33,722 nt of DNA, taken from NCBI GenBank assembly GCA_003427395.1, contig BFEA01000227.1:1748096-1781817 (forward strand), given 5' to 3'. Shown here piece by piece: positions 1 to 11,907 of the stretch (the stretch's first letter is position 1; each line of letters opens with the position of its first letter). Both the position numbers and the translations under genes were made by a program. Below the pieces are notes generated by a model. The model did not search any database. It was given only the letters and a program-made list of their open reading frames with translations, and was not told the origin of the DNA. This DNA is from Chara braunii. Its lineage: Eukaryota > Streptophyta > Charophyceae > Charales > Characeae.

Positions 1-24
1 AAAAAAAAAAAAAAAAAAAAAAAA
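1..24. repeat. poly(A) run at the window edge
   Basis: The first 24 bases are all A. This may be the tail of a retroposed copy lying outside the window, or a simple repeat. The window edge prevents a decision. Confidence 0.8.
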
Positions 25-1093
25 GCGGGGATAAGGGGCCTTGCTGCACTACTCTCCGAATGTGCAAGATGAGACTGAATCTACCGCTAGAACATGGAAA
101 GATGCATTGCCATTTTTTCTTCTTTATTTTTCCAAGTAAGCTACGTTCTTCTCTCATCTATCTCATCTTCTTGGTAGTATGCATCTATCTCATCCTCTCG
201 CTAGTCTATGGGTCTCGCCGCACGGCACACGAACCGAAAATGAAACGAGTGCATCTGCCCACCAAAGGTGGCAAAATACACTCGTTACTATTTATAGCAA
301 ACCGATGAACCTGGCCATTTTCTGTGGGAAGATACATTCGTTTCGTTTTTCGTTTCGTGTGCAGTGCAGCCAGGCCCTATGTATAGTAAGGGGGAACACC
401 AACCAACCTGGCACCACAGCAGTGGTGCAAGAGCAAGGCTGTACCAGTCCCTCATAACGGTGATGACTCTGATGAGGGGTGGGCAGGCATTGCTGATGGG
501 GGAAATAGGCGGTGTAAGCGCGTAGCAATGGCCAGTCACTGCACCTCCGCCTACCCCCATCCCCCCCCCAACCTCACATGGCGGTGTCTAATGGCCAATA
601 TTGTCGCTGCATAGCAACCAACAACATCAGCCAAGGTCCTGCCAATGCTGGCTTGGGGCCCCAATTTTGTGCATGTGGAGAGTAGTGCAGTGAGGCCCAG
701 GGGCTCGCCAAACACTCTCGGAATGTGAAAAAGACAAAAATGTGGCGGGTGCATCTGGCCATGTTCTAGGAGGAAGTTCATTCTCATTTTGCACATTTGG
801 AGAGTGGTGTGGCCATGCCCTAATGAAATATATCTTGCGACCTTGTGTGTGGTGTGTGGGAGAGTGTTGGCCTTGGGGCACAACATGTGCAAAAGGAGGG
901 CAGCGAATCTCCTGCTAGAACATGGTAATATACAGGGCCATGATTTTTGGCTTGGGTGCATGTGGAGAGTTGTGGAGCCAATCTCCTGCTTGAACTACAG
1001 ACCTGAAACTCCACTGAGATGGAATCTTTTGTTAGTGCATCAAGACTGCAAAAGGAGTGCAAAACTCTCGAAAATGAAGGCTTCCCTCCACTT
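25..1093. other. gene-free region with dispersed short repeats
   Basis: No convincing coding sequence was found. Several ~50-bp segments are related. The string CTAGAACATGG occurs near 87 and 913 and in inverse orientation near 759, each time beside a GATGCAT/TGCATC-like stretch and a CTCTCC/GGAGAG block (near 52, 672, 794 and 962). This looks like old, scrambled repeat DNA. The open frames here are short, overlap on both strands and have no recognisable protein features. Confidence 0.6.
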
Positions 1094-1114
1094 AGGGCAT
1101 ACTCACACTGCGAC

Positions 1115-1151
1115 CCCAAATCCGCAAATCCGCAAAATATGCGGATTTGGG
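1115..1151. repeat. 12-bp inverted repeat inside the MITE-like element
   Basis: CCCAAATCCGCA (1115-1126) and TGCGGATTTGGG (1140-1151) are perfect reverse complements separated by 13 nt. It lies a few bases inside the left terminal repeat. Confidence 0.8.
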
Positions 1152-1352
1152 AAGGGCCGATTTGATGTCTTGGGCGTGGTTCATGTCACATTGCTGTACC
1201 TTTTCAAATGGGACAAGGTCGCGGCCGTCTGGAGAAATGGGGAGTTGGTAATTGGCTGGTCACAGGGCGCCATCAACAAATTCTGCAAGAACTTTTGTGA
1301 ACGAAATTTTACCAATTTTCGAAGAAAATGTGAGAACTAAATAAATATGGCA

Positions 1353-1382
1353 TTTGCGGTCACCTCCAGAGGTGACCGCAAA
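1353..1382. repeat. perfect 14-bp palindrome with 2-nt loop
   Basis: TTTGCGGTCACCTC (1353-1366), a CA loop, then GAGGTGACCGCAAA (1369-1382): a perfect hairpin inside the MITE-like element. Confidence 0.85.
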
Positions 1383-1527
1383 ATCCCTTGCCCCGTGCCT
1401 TCCCAAGCCGCTGACAAATGGGCACACCAATACTAAATTTCGTACTATGGAAAATCTGTGTGATCGGCCCACTACCTTTTTAGGGGGGGGGGATTTTGGA
1501 TTCTAGGTGCCGGTGTGAGTATGCCCT

Positions 1528-1931
1528 TACTCTAGACGGTTGTACTCTAGAAGACCTCTCTATTTTCGTGAGGGCTTCCATCGCACTACAAGACAGAGCC
1601 ATTCTGTTCTGACTGCCGGGACACGAGGCCCATTCTCGCAAAAAAAAAGGTCGCAGCTGAGGTACGAGAGAGGACGCTAGAAAAAATCCTGGGAAATCTA
1701 TACACTTCAAGAGTGCCCTTCGAGAGTGCTTTCTTACAGGTCTTTAAGGATGTTTTCAAGAGTACCAACCTAGAGTACTAAGTGGAGCGATCCATTACTC
1801 TCAAATTTTCTAGTAGAAAACTTGGATCTGATCAACTCCCAAATCCCGTTAGGAAAACTCGTCGTCCACTCATTACCCAAGTTTGGCACTGCCCACTTGT
1901 GGTGTGCCTCAATCGGTCTGTCGGTAGGCAC

Positions 1932-1974
<43 letters not shown>

Positions 1975-2401
1975 TCAGAGAGTTTAACCACCAGTACTTG
2001 GCCCATACATCGGCCGTGGGCCGTTGTCGTTAACGGCCCGCAACTTCCGGCTTCGGGGCAGGCCCGGGCAGCTTTGGGATGGGTTGGGCGTTGCTTTTTT
2101 GTGGGCCCAGCATGGGTTCGGAGTACTTCGGACTGATTCACCGACGGACGTTTTGACGTCTGTCCGTTGGACCTACCGACCTCGCTTACGTACGGATTTC
2201 GCAGGCAGGGAAGGCAAATGTGGGAGGAAAAAAAAAAAAAAAAAACGTATGCATTTTCCATTTTGGCCATCGTGTCGGTTCTCCACACTGCTACCGGTGG
2301 GCTGTAGCCCTCATGCACTGGTGCTACCGGTCCCCCGACTTTCCAACGTCGGGTAGAGTGGTGATTTGAAACAATGATCCAGCCCATCTATCAGTCGGGC
2401 G
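1528..2401. other. gene-free stretch before the LINE; may include its 5' leader
   Basis: No supported gene. It contains an unbroken run of 39 T (1935-1973) and 18 A (2228-2245). A minus-strand open frame across 1770-2387 is an artefact: it has a poly-lysine block translated from the homopolymer and no recognisable domain. The 5' boundary of the LINE probably lies somewhere here, but nothing in the sequence marks it. Confidence 0.5.
1935..1973. repeat. 39-nt poly(T) tract
   Basis: Thirty-nine consecutive T. It could be the poly(A) tail of a minus-strand retroposed sequence to its left, but no gene-derived sequence was recognised there. Confidence 0.85.
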
Positions 2402-5400
2402 GTGGAGAAACGTACAAACAACCCCAAGCTTGCTAAAGGTGGCTGCCGGCGATATCAGGGAGAAGAAAAACCCTCGGAAGCCGGACCCTGCCATGTTGGA
2501 AACAAGGCAGGGGCCTCCGGGGAGTTTCAAGATAAGGGGGTGATATCAAATCAGCATACCGAACAGATCAATAAGGGGAAACTGCCGCACGACCCGAAAA
2601 ACAAGCACACCCCCGTTCCGGATGCAACAACCACCTGTGCGGCAAATGCGGGAGCGCCATCAAAGGGGGAATCATCCAAACGACCTCCCCTGAAGAAACA
2701 ATGGAATGAGGTCGTGAGGGGTCCGCCTTCTGTGCAAAATGACTCCTGCATTCCGGCGCAGCCGGGAGGGACCTCCCTCAATGCTGCTTTGAGAACTGCA
2801 AATCCTGGAGATTGTCACTCTCAAATGGGGCTCGACACGATGCACCCACTTAGATTTCATTTCGTGCAGAAGCTCCATCGGAGAGCAACAAGGAAAGTGC
2901 AGGTTAGGGGGAATGCATTGCACCCGGTGTCCATCATCTCCCCCCAGTCTAATGCCATCCGAAACCAGATCTATGCGGAACACGCTGTCCAATTTTCTTT
3001 CCCCCAACAGGAACTCAAATCCCAGTTGAAAGATCGGCTTAAATGGGTCTTTGGAGTGTTGCGTTCTCAAAAATTTTCGGATGAGGATACAATTGACCAT
3101 TTCCTAATCGAATCCCCGACTGTGGATATGGTTACAGGCTTGACTCTCAATCCAATGGACAAAAAAAACCTGCTGCGTATCACAAATGCACGCTTCAGAG
3201 GCACGGTGGTTCGGATTGGCTGTTGGAAACCCCTCAAATCGCTTACTCCGGATGACAGGCGGCAGCACCTCATGGCAAATAACTATTGGATCGAGTTCAG
3301 TTTTGCGCCGGTTCACATACAGGGATAGATTCTTAAAATGGTCGAACAAATAGCTCCAATTACAGGCTTCATTAACGGTCTTCCTCAGTTCCTGGCCAAG
3401 AGAGATGATTCCCTGCTCATTGCGGTTGACTGGTCCCCGTCCGAGGCATTCCCGCTGAGGGGAGAATGGCATTATCATTCGGAGGGAAGAAAATTTATTA
3501 TCCCCCTCAGCCATCCACAGGACCCCTGGTGCCATGTCTGTAAGGCAAGGGGCCTCCTGTACACGGACGATCTCTGTCCAGTCAACTATAGAAAGCTCCC
3601 AAAGAACCTCGTCTCGCAACACCCGACTGAGCCTGATAGGTGGATGCCTGAAGACCCTAACCTGGAAGGATGGGTTTTCCGAATTGCAGAAGGAAAGACC
3701 ACGGGCCAATGGCACTGGCAGAAGGATACCACCCCGCAGACCGCCCCGGAAGGAGTGGGCCCCCAATGCTCCACCGGAGGACCCCCCCCTTCACGGCCAT
3801 GGGGTGCCATACAGACGGGCCCCACGCCGAAGGTTAATCAAACAAACCAACCGGCCGAACCCTCCGGGTATCCGGAGAATAGCCGGTTGCGGGGAGATCT
3901 GGTCCCGAGAGGGCTCGACGGCTCCCACTCGCAGGGTGTCAGGCATCACCAGTTCTTGACTATGCCAAGGGGACCCATCCGAAAAAAGGGAAGGAGGGGA
4001 GGCACACTGCAATCCAGGGAGAAGCACGACCAAAAAACAACAGCCCTGCCTTAGAGTGACGAAAACATTGTACCCCCCCGACCCCCCCTGCATTACCCCG
4101 ACAATGCAAACCATGATATTCTGAATGTTGACCGGTCGCACCGACAGTGGAAGGTTATAGCATCTCCCACAAGAGCGATGGTGGCCGCTTCGACAAACCG
4201 CCTGCAACAACCTGTCGTAATTCCCCTCCCTCCAACACAAACAGCGCCTCCTCAACCTGCAAACAACTCGCAAACCGAGGAAGGGGAAATCATCGAACCT
4301 GATGACGATGCCCCTCTACTGATGCGAAGGAAGACAGGGAGGACAACCCCCCGGTCCCAAGAGGCTCAAAACCTGACAGGGACGGAAAATGGGAACGCTG
4401 TGACACTGGTCACAACAGATGTCTGCTCCATTCGCACTGTCGTGGCGGACTGTGGACCGTTGCCTCCACAGAAACTGGCCACGGAGCTGTTGGACGACAC
4501 TCAGACTGACAAGACGAAAGGGGAGAGCCCCCCAGCTGGGCAAGGGCACCCGGGCCTGCTCGACCACAACCCACACCAATGGCAACACCTTGCTATGGAA
4601 AGCCACAGTTTGCAACAGGTCCCCCACCCCCCGGCAACAGATTCTGGGCCAATCTTACTCTTGCCCATGAGCCTTCCCGCGAAAGCCACTACAGACAATG
4701 CAGTCAATGCTGCCCATGGAAAGGGTGCTAGTGACAACATAGAAAGAAGCAACCCCCCCACAGGGCTTGCTCACCTCAATGTGGTCAACTATGACCCGCA
4801 GCAGGCCCAAAAGGGAGCGGGGCCCCCTACCGGGCCGGGGCGCCAGGCCCTGCACGTCCACAGCAAACAGCAAGAGCAACACTCTCCTGCGGTCAAACAT
4901 TGTCCGCAACAGGGCCACCCCCTGCCTGCAGCTTCCGGACCACCGCTGCTCCTGCCCACGGACCTCCCCGACAATACCAGCACACATAATGCTGCTCAGG
5001 AAAAGACAGTTCGTGACAAAGGGGAAGGAGGCGGTGATTGTGTTAAAGTGGATACGGATGGGATTCATGTTAAAGGGGGTGACCCCCCCGCAGGGCCTGG
5101 ACACCTGATTGTGCCCAACCAGAACTCACGACAGCCCCAACACCTTCTCACGGTGGCAGCAAACAGGGGAGCGCAGCAGCCCCTGCCGGCCAGCTGTCAC
5201 AAAGCGCAGCAGCCCCTGTTGGCCGGCTGTCACAAAGATGTCACCACAACTGGTGCTATACAGGTTACACAACCGCCACACCACAAATCAATGACAACTG
5301 ACGCCTGCCCTCAGCAACTACCCCCCAACACAGATAATGCAGCTCAAAAAACGGCACAGGGGGGAGCCTTCCCAACCGGGAAAGCCAGATCCTCCACCCG

Positions 5401-5665
5401 ACTGCAGTGGCCCCCCCCCGAAGAACACAAAGCTGATGACCTGTCTGGGATGGGGAAGGTCAAGGACAAAGTAAATGGTCTGGTCAAGGCAATGGCAAAG
5501 TACAGTCGAATGGAGAATGCGGCAACAAAAATCAAGGCTATTATGCAAGGGCCCGAAGGGCGGCACCACGAACAGCGCTCGGATCCAGTTGACGATCCCG
5601 GAACCTCAATACCTGCCACATACACAACCAAAATTGTCTCCTCTCTGTCCACCGCTCGAGGCTAT
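2402..5665 (+). pseudogene. LINE ORF1, N-terminal part
   Basis: One reading frame runs from about 2402 to about 5665 with two in-frame TAG stops (3326-3328 and 4052-4054); coding character continues across both. The first third looks globular, including a hydrophobic stretch around 2960-3320 and a CHVCKARG-type cysteine segment near 3531-3560 that may be a worn zinc knuckle. The rest is Pro/Gln/Thr/His-rich with loosely repeated blocks of the pattern PPxGPGH and LLLPxxLP, about 350-400 bp apart between 4540 and 5230. It probably encodes the nucleic-acid-binding partner of the LINE RT, by position and not by a recognised domain. No ATG marks the start; the frame opens with GTG. A net one-base shift moves the frame near 5665. 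Confidence 0.6.
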
Positions 5666-7622
5666 GACCAATACCAATGTCAGGGTGATCATCTCAGAGG
5701 TCATGGGAGAAAAGAAATTTCTCCATTTCCCGACAGCAGAGGATGCAAGACGAATTTCCTCCCGAGCCTCCCCTCTTATTGAGTGGGAGAGCTTTAATCA
5801 AGGCCATAGCTCTGCGGAACACTCTGAGGATCTCTCCGGGGGTGAACAACATCCGCCACCTGGAAATGGGGAAGCAAAACCCCATATCTACCCTCCCCCG
5901 CCGCTTCTCCACGCAACGGAGGTGCAGATGACGGAAGCACAACCGGCGTGCACAGAGGGCAATACCATGAAAGCGGGGACTTAGACCGTGGGCGAGCAAA
6001 TGGAGATGGTGGTCCTTCCGCCCTGCCCCCTAGACACCCACACAGACCAAATGGTCCCCATACAGGAAATGGAGGTGGAACAGATTCCCCCTGTCCCTGA
6101 CGACGCAGGCCACCATACGCAAGAAATGGAGGTGGAATGATCGCCCCCCGTCCTGGATGACACAGGCCCCCCCCCCCAACAACAGACCACGGGTCCCCAA
6201 CCTGCGTCATATGGTCCCGTTCTTCATTGGGCGGCGCAGCTCCAACAAAGCCTGGGTATATTCCCGCATGGCTGTGTCATTGTTGAGACGATGTCGATCG
6301 CCCAACAACTCTACCTTCCTGGCTTCGCGATGTGGCAGGCTCAGGTGAGGAACGGTTGTGCCTGGGTGCACTCCCACCAGCCACAGCAGATCCCAATCCA
6401 GCATGGGGCCCAAGAGGAAAATGAAGTGCTCCCCCAACCCTGCCTGGGAACTCATCATCACTCCTCTGCCCCGATGGAGCTCACTGACGAACCTCTGCCC
6501 GGACCGACCCCTCCCCCACACGGAGTGATGCAGGGACCTCAACAGGATGGGCAGCAACGTGCATCTCCCCCGAACATGGAGCTGGACCCACGACCTCAGG
6601 CTTTACAGGACTGTCAGGAAAAAAAATGGTCCAACAAAAAAATAATTCAAAAAAGGCTCAAAGCAATAGCAAATTGGGCGCTGCACGTCTATCTAAAGAA
6701 CACTGAGGTGCAGGTTGCCGAATCCCTGCCACCCCATTATTGGGAGGTGATTGCAGACATGATCGCTACGTGCCCCCCGATGCTGGAAACGGTGGATGCA
6801 TTCCATGACTGTGCGGATATAGACTGGTCATACATCACCATTCTTGCGGAGGGTGTGGTGGACAAAGTCATTAGAAGCAGCCTCTTCAAAATCCCGACGG
6901 CTGATCAGTCTGCCATGCGGCAAACCCCAGCCAACCGACCAGACCAAAATGTCCACGCAGTTGTTAACTTGGATTACAAAGCCCATGATTTGCATCCTCC
7001 CCCGAAACACCGTCTCACAAAATTGGACATGCTGCCCGCTCTCCAAAGTGACGACTGGGACACCGGAGACTCACGCATGCAATGGCCAATCCAAGACAGA
7101 CCTCAACCTATGAACCTCCTCTCCTCCTCTGAGGAAGATAATGGTGAGACGGACAATCGAAGGGGTGAAGTTCAGTCCGACCTGGACCCCAGGGACAAAC
7201 AGCGGGGGTCGCCTCCCAAAATGTCAACAAGGGGGAGGATGAAAGACTGGGTTGGGCGGCAGGAATTATGGGATCTGTCAAATCTTAAACAGAATGTGTT
7301 GCTGCTACCGACGATGAAAGACAACACCTGTGGAAAGTTGTCCATTGGGCTCCTTAAAATGGAACCCCAATACTCCAAACTGCCTACCGGACTGGCTATG
7401 ATGGGATGGAAAGGCAAACCGGAGCTTGCTCACATCGCAGCCCACTTGCACACAATCTGGGAAGTGCCGGAGGAAGAGATACTCTCCTGCCTGTCGATTT
7501 CCCAAGGCCTCCCCTTCCCACCCTTGATCCACACTGTGTTGTTGTCCATCACCAAGGAACAGGCACTTCGGTGCAAGGCTATCCAGGCAACAACAGCCTG
7601 GTTCACCGAAGAAGAGCTCTAA
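5666..7622 (+). pseudogene. LINE ORF1, C-terminal part after a frameshift
   Basis: After the shift, a second frame continues to the TAA at 7620-7622, broken by TAG at 5982 and TGA at 6138. It begins with a compact region (VRVIISEVMGEKKFLHFP near 5677). A Pro/Glu-rich stretch follows with a short internal repeat based on QEMEVE (two copies, near 6064 and 6120). A basic, helix-rich segment at 6620-6890 (KKIIQKRLKAIANWALHVYL) comes next, then a final region with conserved-looking hydrophobics at 7300-7610. No named domain was recognised. Frame 0 continues past 7622, so ORF1 and the endonuclease ORF may once have been continuous or nearly so. Confidence 0.55.
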
Positions 7623-7799
7623 CAGCTTTCGGTTACAAGATTTAGGACCAGCCACGTGTGGCTTTCCTACCATATGAGACACATCCTGGGGCTGATCCTC
7701 TCTCAAGGACTGCCTACAAAGCTTCACCCCACAATGCAACAGTGTGAGAGAACAACCTATAGGTAGTCTTCGACAAGCCCCCCTCGCGCTCCGTATCTC

Positions 7800-8924
7800 A
7801 TGGCACCTACCCGAAACGACCCCCACTCCACTGCATATGCTGCCCCACCCGCTCCACCACACAGGCCCCCTACACCGCTTGCTGCCCCGCCCGGTGCAAC
7901 GAACAGGCCCTTTGCCCCTCCTGTCCCCTCGGGCCCTGGTATCCCTCCCCCCCCCCTCTCGCCACACCCTCTGCCCCACCCTCCCCGTCCGCTTCCGGAG
8001 CCCGTTCCCCCTATGCCCCCTCCCCCCATGAGAAAGGTGTCGCTGTGGGAGAAAGCTCTCAAAAAAGTTGACCTCGATGTACGATCAATCAATGTAAACG
8101 GTCTGGCATCCGCCACACAACCGAAAGTACAAGCCATATGGGATATGATCCGTTCAAACGACCCCACCTACTGGCCTGATGCGGTGTGTGTGCAAGAAAC
8201 ACACCTCCTTGATAACCCGGCGCACAAGGACAAGGCGCAACAAATATGGCCTTACCAAGCCTACCACGCCTTTACTAAGCATTACCACTCAGCAGGAGTG
8301 GCAATCTGGCTCCCGCCGACATCAAGGCTCAAACCGGTGGAGGTGCTGAGGGATGGGGAACACGGTCGATGGTTGCTTATCAAAGCCCGGTGGGATGATG
8401 AGGACATCTGCCTCGCAACCGCGTACGCTCCCAACACGCCGCCCGAAAGAGCAGATTTCTTCCTACAGCTCCTTCGAGTGCTCCCAGCAGACTCTCCTCT
8501 TATCCTGGCTGGCGATTTCAACCTGGCACCAGACCCTGGGATTGATAGAAGAAGCCAATCTCAGCAGGACGGACCGCCCCAGTCACTGCCACATCATGGT
8601 CTTGACACCCTCATGTTCCACCAACTTGTGGCGGAGCTCCAGTTGGTGGATTCATATAGAACTATACACCCCACCAAACAAGCATTCACATGTATTAGAG
8701 CCAGGGGTGATAACGGCCTGTCAAACTCCAGAATTGATCTCATTCTTCTTTCCAAAGATTTGGCGGGCCCCTTGATAGAGGTTGCCATACTGCCTTTCAG
8801 CCCCTCGCGGTCCTTCGACCATAAGATGATTGCCGTTGTCCTGATCTCACGCCCTCCCTTCGAAAGGGGACCCAGTTTCTTTAAACTCAACACATCGCTA
8901 ATCAAACTACAGAGTTTTCAATAG
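7800..8924 (+). pseudogene. LINE endonuclease (APE/EEP type) domain
   Basis: A 374-aa frame starts with a ~75-residue proline-rich leader and then carries a full apurinic-endonuclease-like domain (residues ~90-350). This domain nicks the target DNA for target-primed reverse transcription. Family landmarks are visible in order: SINVNGL (N100), VCVQETHL (E133), ATAYAPN (Y209), LAGDFNLAPD (D239, N241), SRIDLILLS (D313) and SFDHKMI (D340, H341). All catalytic positions appear intact, although the element is broken elsewhere. The frame ends at a TAG (8922-8924) directly followed by coding-like sequence in the same frame, so that stop is probably a mutation inside ORF2. ATG at 7800 is the first methionine after the TAG at 7764. 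Confidence 0.85.
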
Positions 8925-9485
8925 TGTGTGAAAGAATATTGGGAATACGGGCAGTCCAAAGAACAGGACACAGTATCGGTGGTCGAATGGTTTAATAAGG
9001 GAGTGACCCAGCAGAGGGAAACAGTGAAAAAGTTCTCCATAAAAAGGGCAAGGGAGCGAAAAGCGGTCGTTGAGGATCTCCTTAGCACACTTGAAAAATG
9101 GGACGACAAACTCTCCTCTGCTCCCCTGGACAACACCGTGTATTGCAACCTGCAACAGGCTAAAGACCGTCCGCAAGAACATCTAGAAACCCAAGTGGAG
9201 GCCTGGAGGATCCAAGCTAAAATTAAGCGGACTCACACAGATGGGACCATGGCAAAATCCTTCTTCCAAAAAGCAAAGGTGAGGGCAAGACAAGCCGCCG
9301 TCATATCGCTCAAACACCCGCTGCACGAGGATAGCCCGGAAGCCACCAACCCATACCTGGTCACCGACTATGCTGCAAAATACTACGACGATCTTTTCAC
9401 TTCCAAGACAACTCTGAGACCGGCCGGCGGTGTGGCAGAAGCGAGACAACAACTTATGCACGGCCTCAAATCGGTACTCTCATAG
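8925..9485 (+). pseudogene. LINE ORF2 linker between endonuclease and RT
   Basis: Same frame as the endonuclease, past the TAG at 8922. The ~185 residues are charged and helix-rich (KEYWEYGQSK at the start, KKFSIKRARERKAV near 9030), typical of the segment joining endonuclease and RT in L1-type ORF2 proteins. It includes a YYDDLFTSK-like stretch near 9383 that precedes the RT in many plant LINEs. It ends at TAG 9483-9485, after which the same frame continues for about 70 bases to a TGA. The RT then resumes in another frame near 9556. Confidence 0.7.
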
Positions 9486-9555
9486 GAGCACCGGGATGCA
9501 CTCGAACAGCCCCTAGACTGGGCTGAGATCTACACTGCCCTCCACCAAATGGGAT

Positions 9556-10365
9556 GACAAAACGTCTGGTTTGGACTCCTTCCCGAAAGAATTCTGGCTC
9601 GCCTTCTGGGACACATTTGAAACAGACCTTTTGGACTATGTAAATGTTGTTCACGCTGAGGGTTCCTTTGGGGGCCTTTTCAACCAAGGGGTCGCCACCC
9701 TCCTTTACAAGAAGGGTTAAAAAAACGAAGTCAGAAATTACAGACCCATAACCCTGCTGCCGGTTCCCTATAAAATGGTGGCCAAGGCCTTGACAAATCG
9801 GATGCTCCCCCACATGACTCACCTCATTCACCCTGACCAATCCGGGTTCATACATGAACGGATTATACAAGACAATATTCTTCTAGTGAATGAGACGATA
9901 AAATACGCAAGACAAAGGAAAAAGGAAGCGGCGGTCCTTTTTATCGATTTTGAGAAAGCCTACGACCATGTGGACTGGGTCTTTCTAGACCTGTGCATGC
10001 AAAAAATGAATTTCGGCCCTGCCTTTAGGAGATGGGTCGATACCCTTCACAAAACGGCGACGACGAATATAATGGTAAATGGGCACCTGTCGAACTCGTT
10101 TCCGTTTCAGCGATCCGTCAGACGAGGTGACCCCATTGCCCTGCTGTTGTTTGTTATAGTGATGGAGGCACTTGCCGTGACCATCAGAGCTAACCCACAA
10201 ATAGAGAAGTTTGACGTACCAGAAATCCCTCACAGTCGCATCCCCGTCACATCGCTTTTCGCCGACGACCTTACTGTATTAATCAAAGTCAACACTGCCT
10301 CTATGCATGCACTTGTTACCACCATACAAACATTCTCAATAGCTTCCGATATGGTGGTAAATTAA
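9556..10365 (+). pseudogene. LINE reverse transcriptase domain
   Basis: The frame opens with FPKEFW and runs through the usual non-LTR RT blocks: NYRPITLLPVPYKMVAK, DQSGFIHERIIQDNI, FIDFEKAYDHVDW (first catalytic Asp), RRGDPIALLLF in place of the common RQGCPLSPLLF, and FADDLTVLI (the paired catalytic Asp). The polymerase signature is complete, but TAA at 9718 interrupts the N-terminal part and TAA at 10363 closes the frame at the expected palm/thumb junction. The frame differs by a one-base shift from the endonuclease frame, changing near 9555. Confidence 0.85.
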
Positions 10366-11907
10366 GGGTCCAAAACGGAGGGGTGGTGGCTTCNCCCACA
10401 CGNCCTCNCNCCCCCCCCCNNCCCGCCTATAACTTGGAAACCGAGGTAGGAGGCCATACAGATACTCGGGGTGCGGCTTACAGCACCGGGCCCCTCGCCC
10501 GATCACGAAGCCTCCCTGGTAGAAGAGGCCCTCAGGAGAATGGCAAGATGGAGGGGATTGCACACCTCGATAGTGGGAAGGGCGTTGACCCTCAATACTG
10601 CGATCTTCTCTGCTACGTGGTACAAGGCAGCATGCTGACCGATCCCGCCCCAGCAACTTCAGAGGTTGAGAAGGGCGGCAACAGCATACGTGTGGAAAAA
10701 TGACCACGAGGACCCCACGTTCCTGTCCAGAGTGGCATGGGACAGTATTGCCCAACCAAGATCGAAAGGGGGGCTGGCGATCTTGGAACCGCAAGACCAA
10801 CTAAAAGCACTATCTTTCAAAATCATCACCCGCCTGTTGATGGGGAACGACGTTTTATGGGCCCCTTACGCCCACATTCAGATTACAAACCTTGCTCCCT
10901 CCTCTCCTCCGGAAAGACAAGTTCACCCGCTGCAATGGCTGACCAACCCGGCATGGCCGATCCTTGGACCAAATGCATCAACTGCTGCTTTCCGTCCCGA
11001 ACAGGTCCAAACAAGAAGGGACATGTCCAACGATCCGTTGTGGCCCAACATGGTGAAATTATGGAGAGAGATGGGCCCTCAATGCGTCCCCCCCTCCCTG
11101 CGGTGGCACGAGATAGTGAGGCAACCACTATTCGGTAACCCTCTTATATGTGATGACCAAGGGAAGCCGTTCCAACTGTCGAATCGATCGCATTGGAGAC
11201 AGTGGGTTACCAAAGGGATCTTCACTGTGGGTGATATCTGGGATTTCCAGCGCGGAGTATGGAAAACTGCGAATCAAATGAAAGACCAGCTAAGATATGT
11301 CAGGCAAATACAACATAACCTGGACCGCCTGCGCGAGGCCATACCTCTTGCATGGATCCCCCCTCTGAAAAACGGCCCCACGATCGAACAGGGGGACTGG
11401 GTCGTCCACTGGTCCTGTGCTGGCCTCCCGGGTCTGATTTAGAAGGTGGCGGACCTCACACCTCTCACGGCCCAACTGCAGGCATATGACATTGTCTCCA
11501 GAGGCGCGGCTTGCTCTGCGCTGCGAAGAAACCAGGAGCAGGACACGGCCTGAAACTTGGCGAGCCTGGTTAGGATCCGGGTGTTTGAGGAAACAGATCA
11601 GTATCGTTTTGTATTTCAACCGTCCTCTCCTATCTCGGTCCTTCCTTTCTACCCGGCGGAATGGCAATGGCCGCATAATGGAGCTGCTGCCCCTGTCAAA
11701 CCGTGGGATTACACAGTCAAACAGGGATACCGTGTTATACACAAAACACAGTCCACAACAAAGACGGTGCAAAAGAGGTGGGAAACGAATTCTATTCTGC
11801 CGCCAAGGGATCTCATTGACTTCAGATGGGCCCGATATTCGCACGTAATGCCAACATCTCACCGGACCCTACAATGGCAGATATTGTACCAATACACATT
11901 TCTTTAA
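10366..11907 (+). pseudogene. LINE ORF2 C-terminal region
   Basis: The RT frame continues after the TAA at 10363, through about 30 bases containing ambiguous N calls (10394-10422), then reads IQILGVRL near 10457, a conserved thumb-side block of plant LINEs. TGA at 10636 and TAG at 11440 interrupt it. The block AYVWKN...VAWDSIAQPRSKGGLAI (10690-10785) is typical of the region after the RT. The last part (11554-11907) has a YTVKQGYRVI and WETNSILP pattern resembling a zf-RVT-type C terminus without obvious cysteine spacing. It ends at TAA 11905-11907. No RNase H domain was recognised. Confidence 0.7.

Larger units (their letters stand above)
1094..1527. mobile_element. MITE-like element with 15-bp terminal inverted repeats
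   Basis: AGGGCATACTCACAC at 1094-1108 is matched exactly by its reverse complement at 1513-1527, enclosing 434 bp without a credible gene. Two strong palindromes lie inside (1115-1151 and 1353-1382), so much of the element could fold back on itself, as in foldback or MITE elements. I could not identify a clean target-site duplication: the flanks are CCACTT on the left and TACTCT on the right. The superfamily is therefore unassigned. Confidence 0.65.

Noticed and set aside
1090-1535. TA or 8-9 bp target-site duplication for the MITE-like element
   Set aside because: The two flanks do not match convincingly at any of these lengths.
1770-2387. Minus-strand 205-residue open frame
   Set aside because: It contains a poly-lysine run translated from a 39-T homopolymer and has no domain-like sequence; it overlaps another spurious frame on the plus strand.
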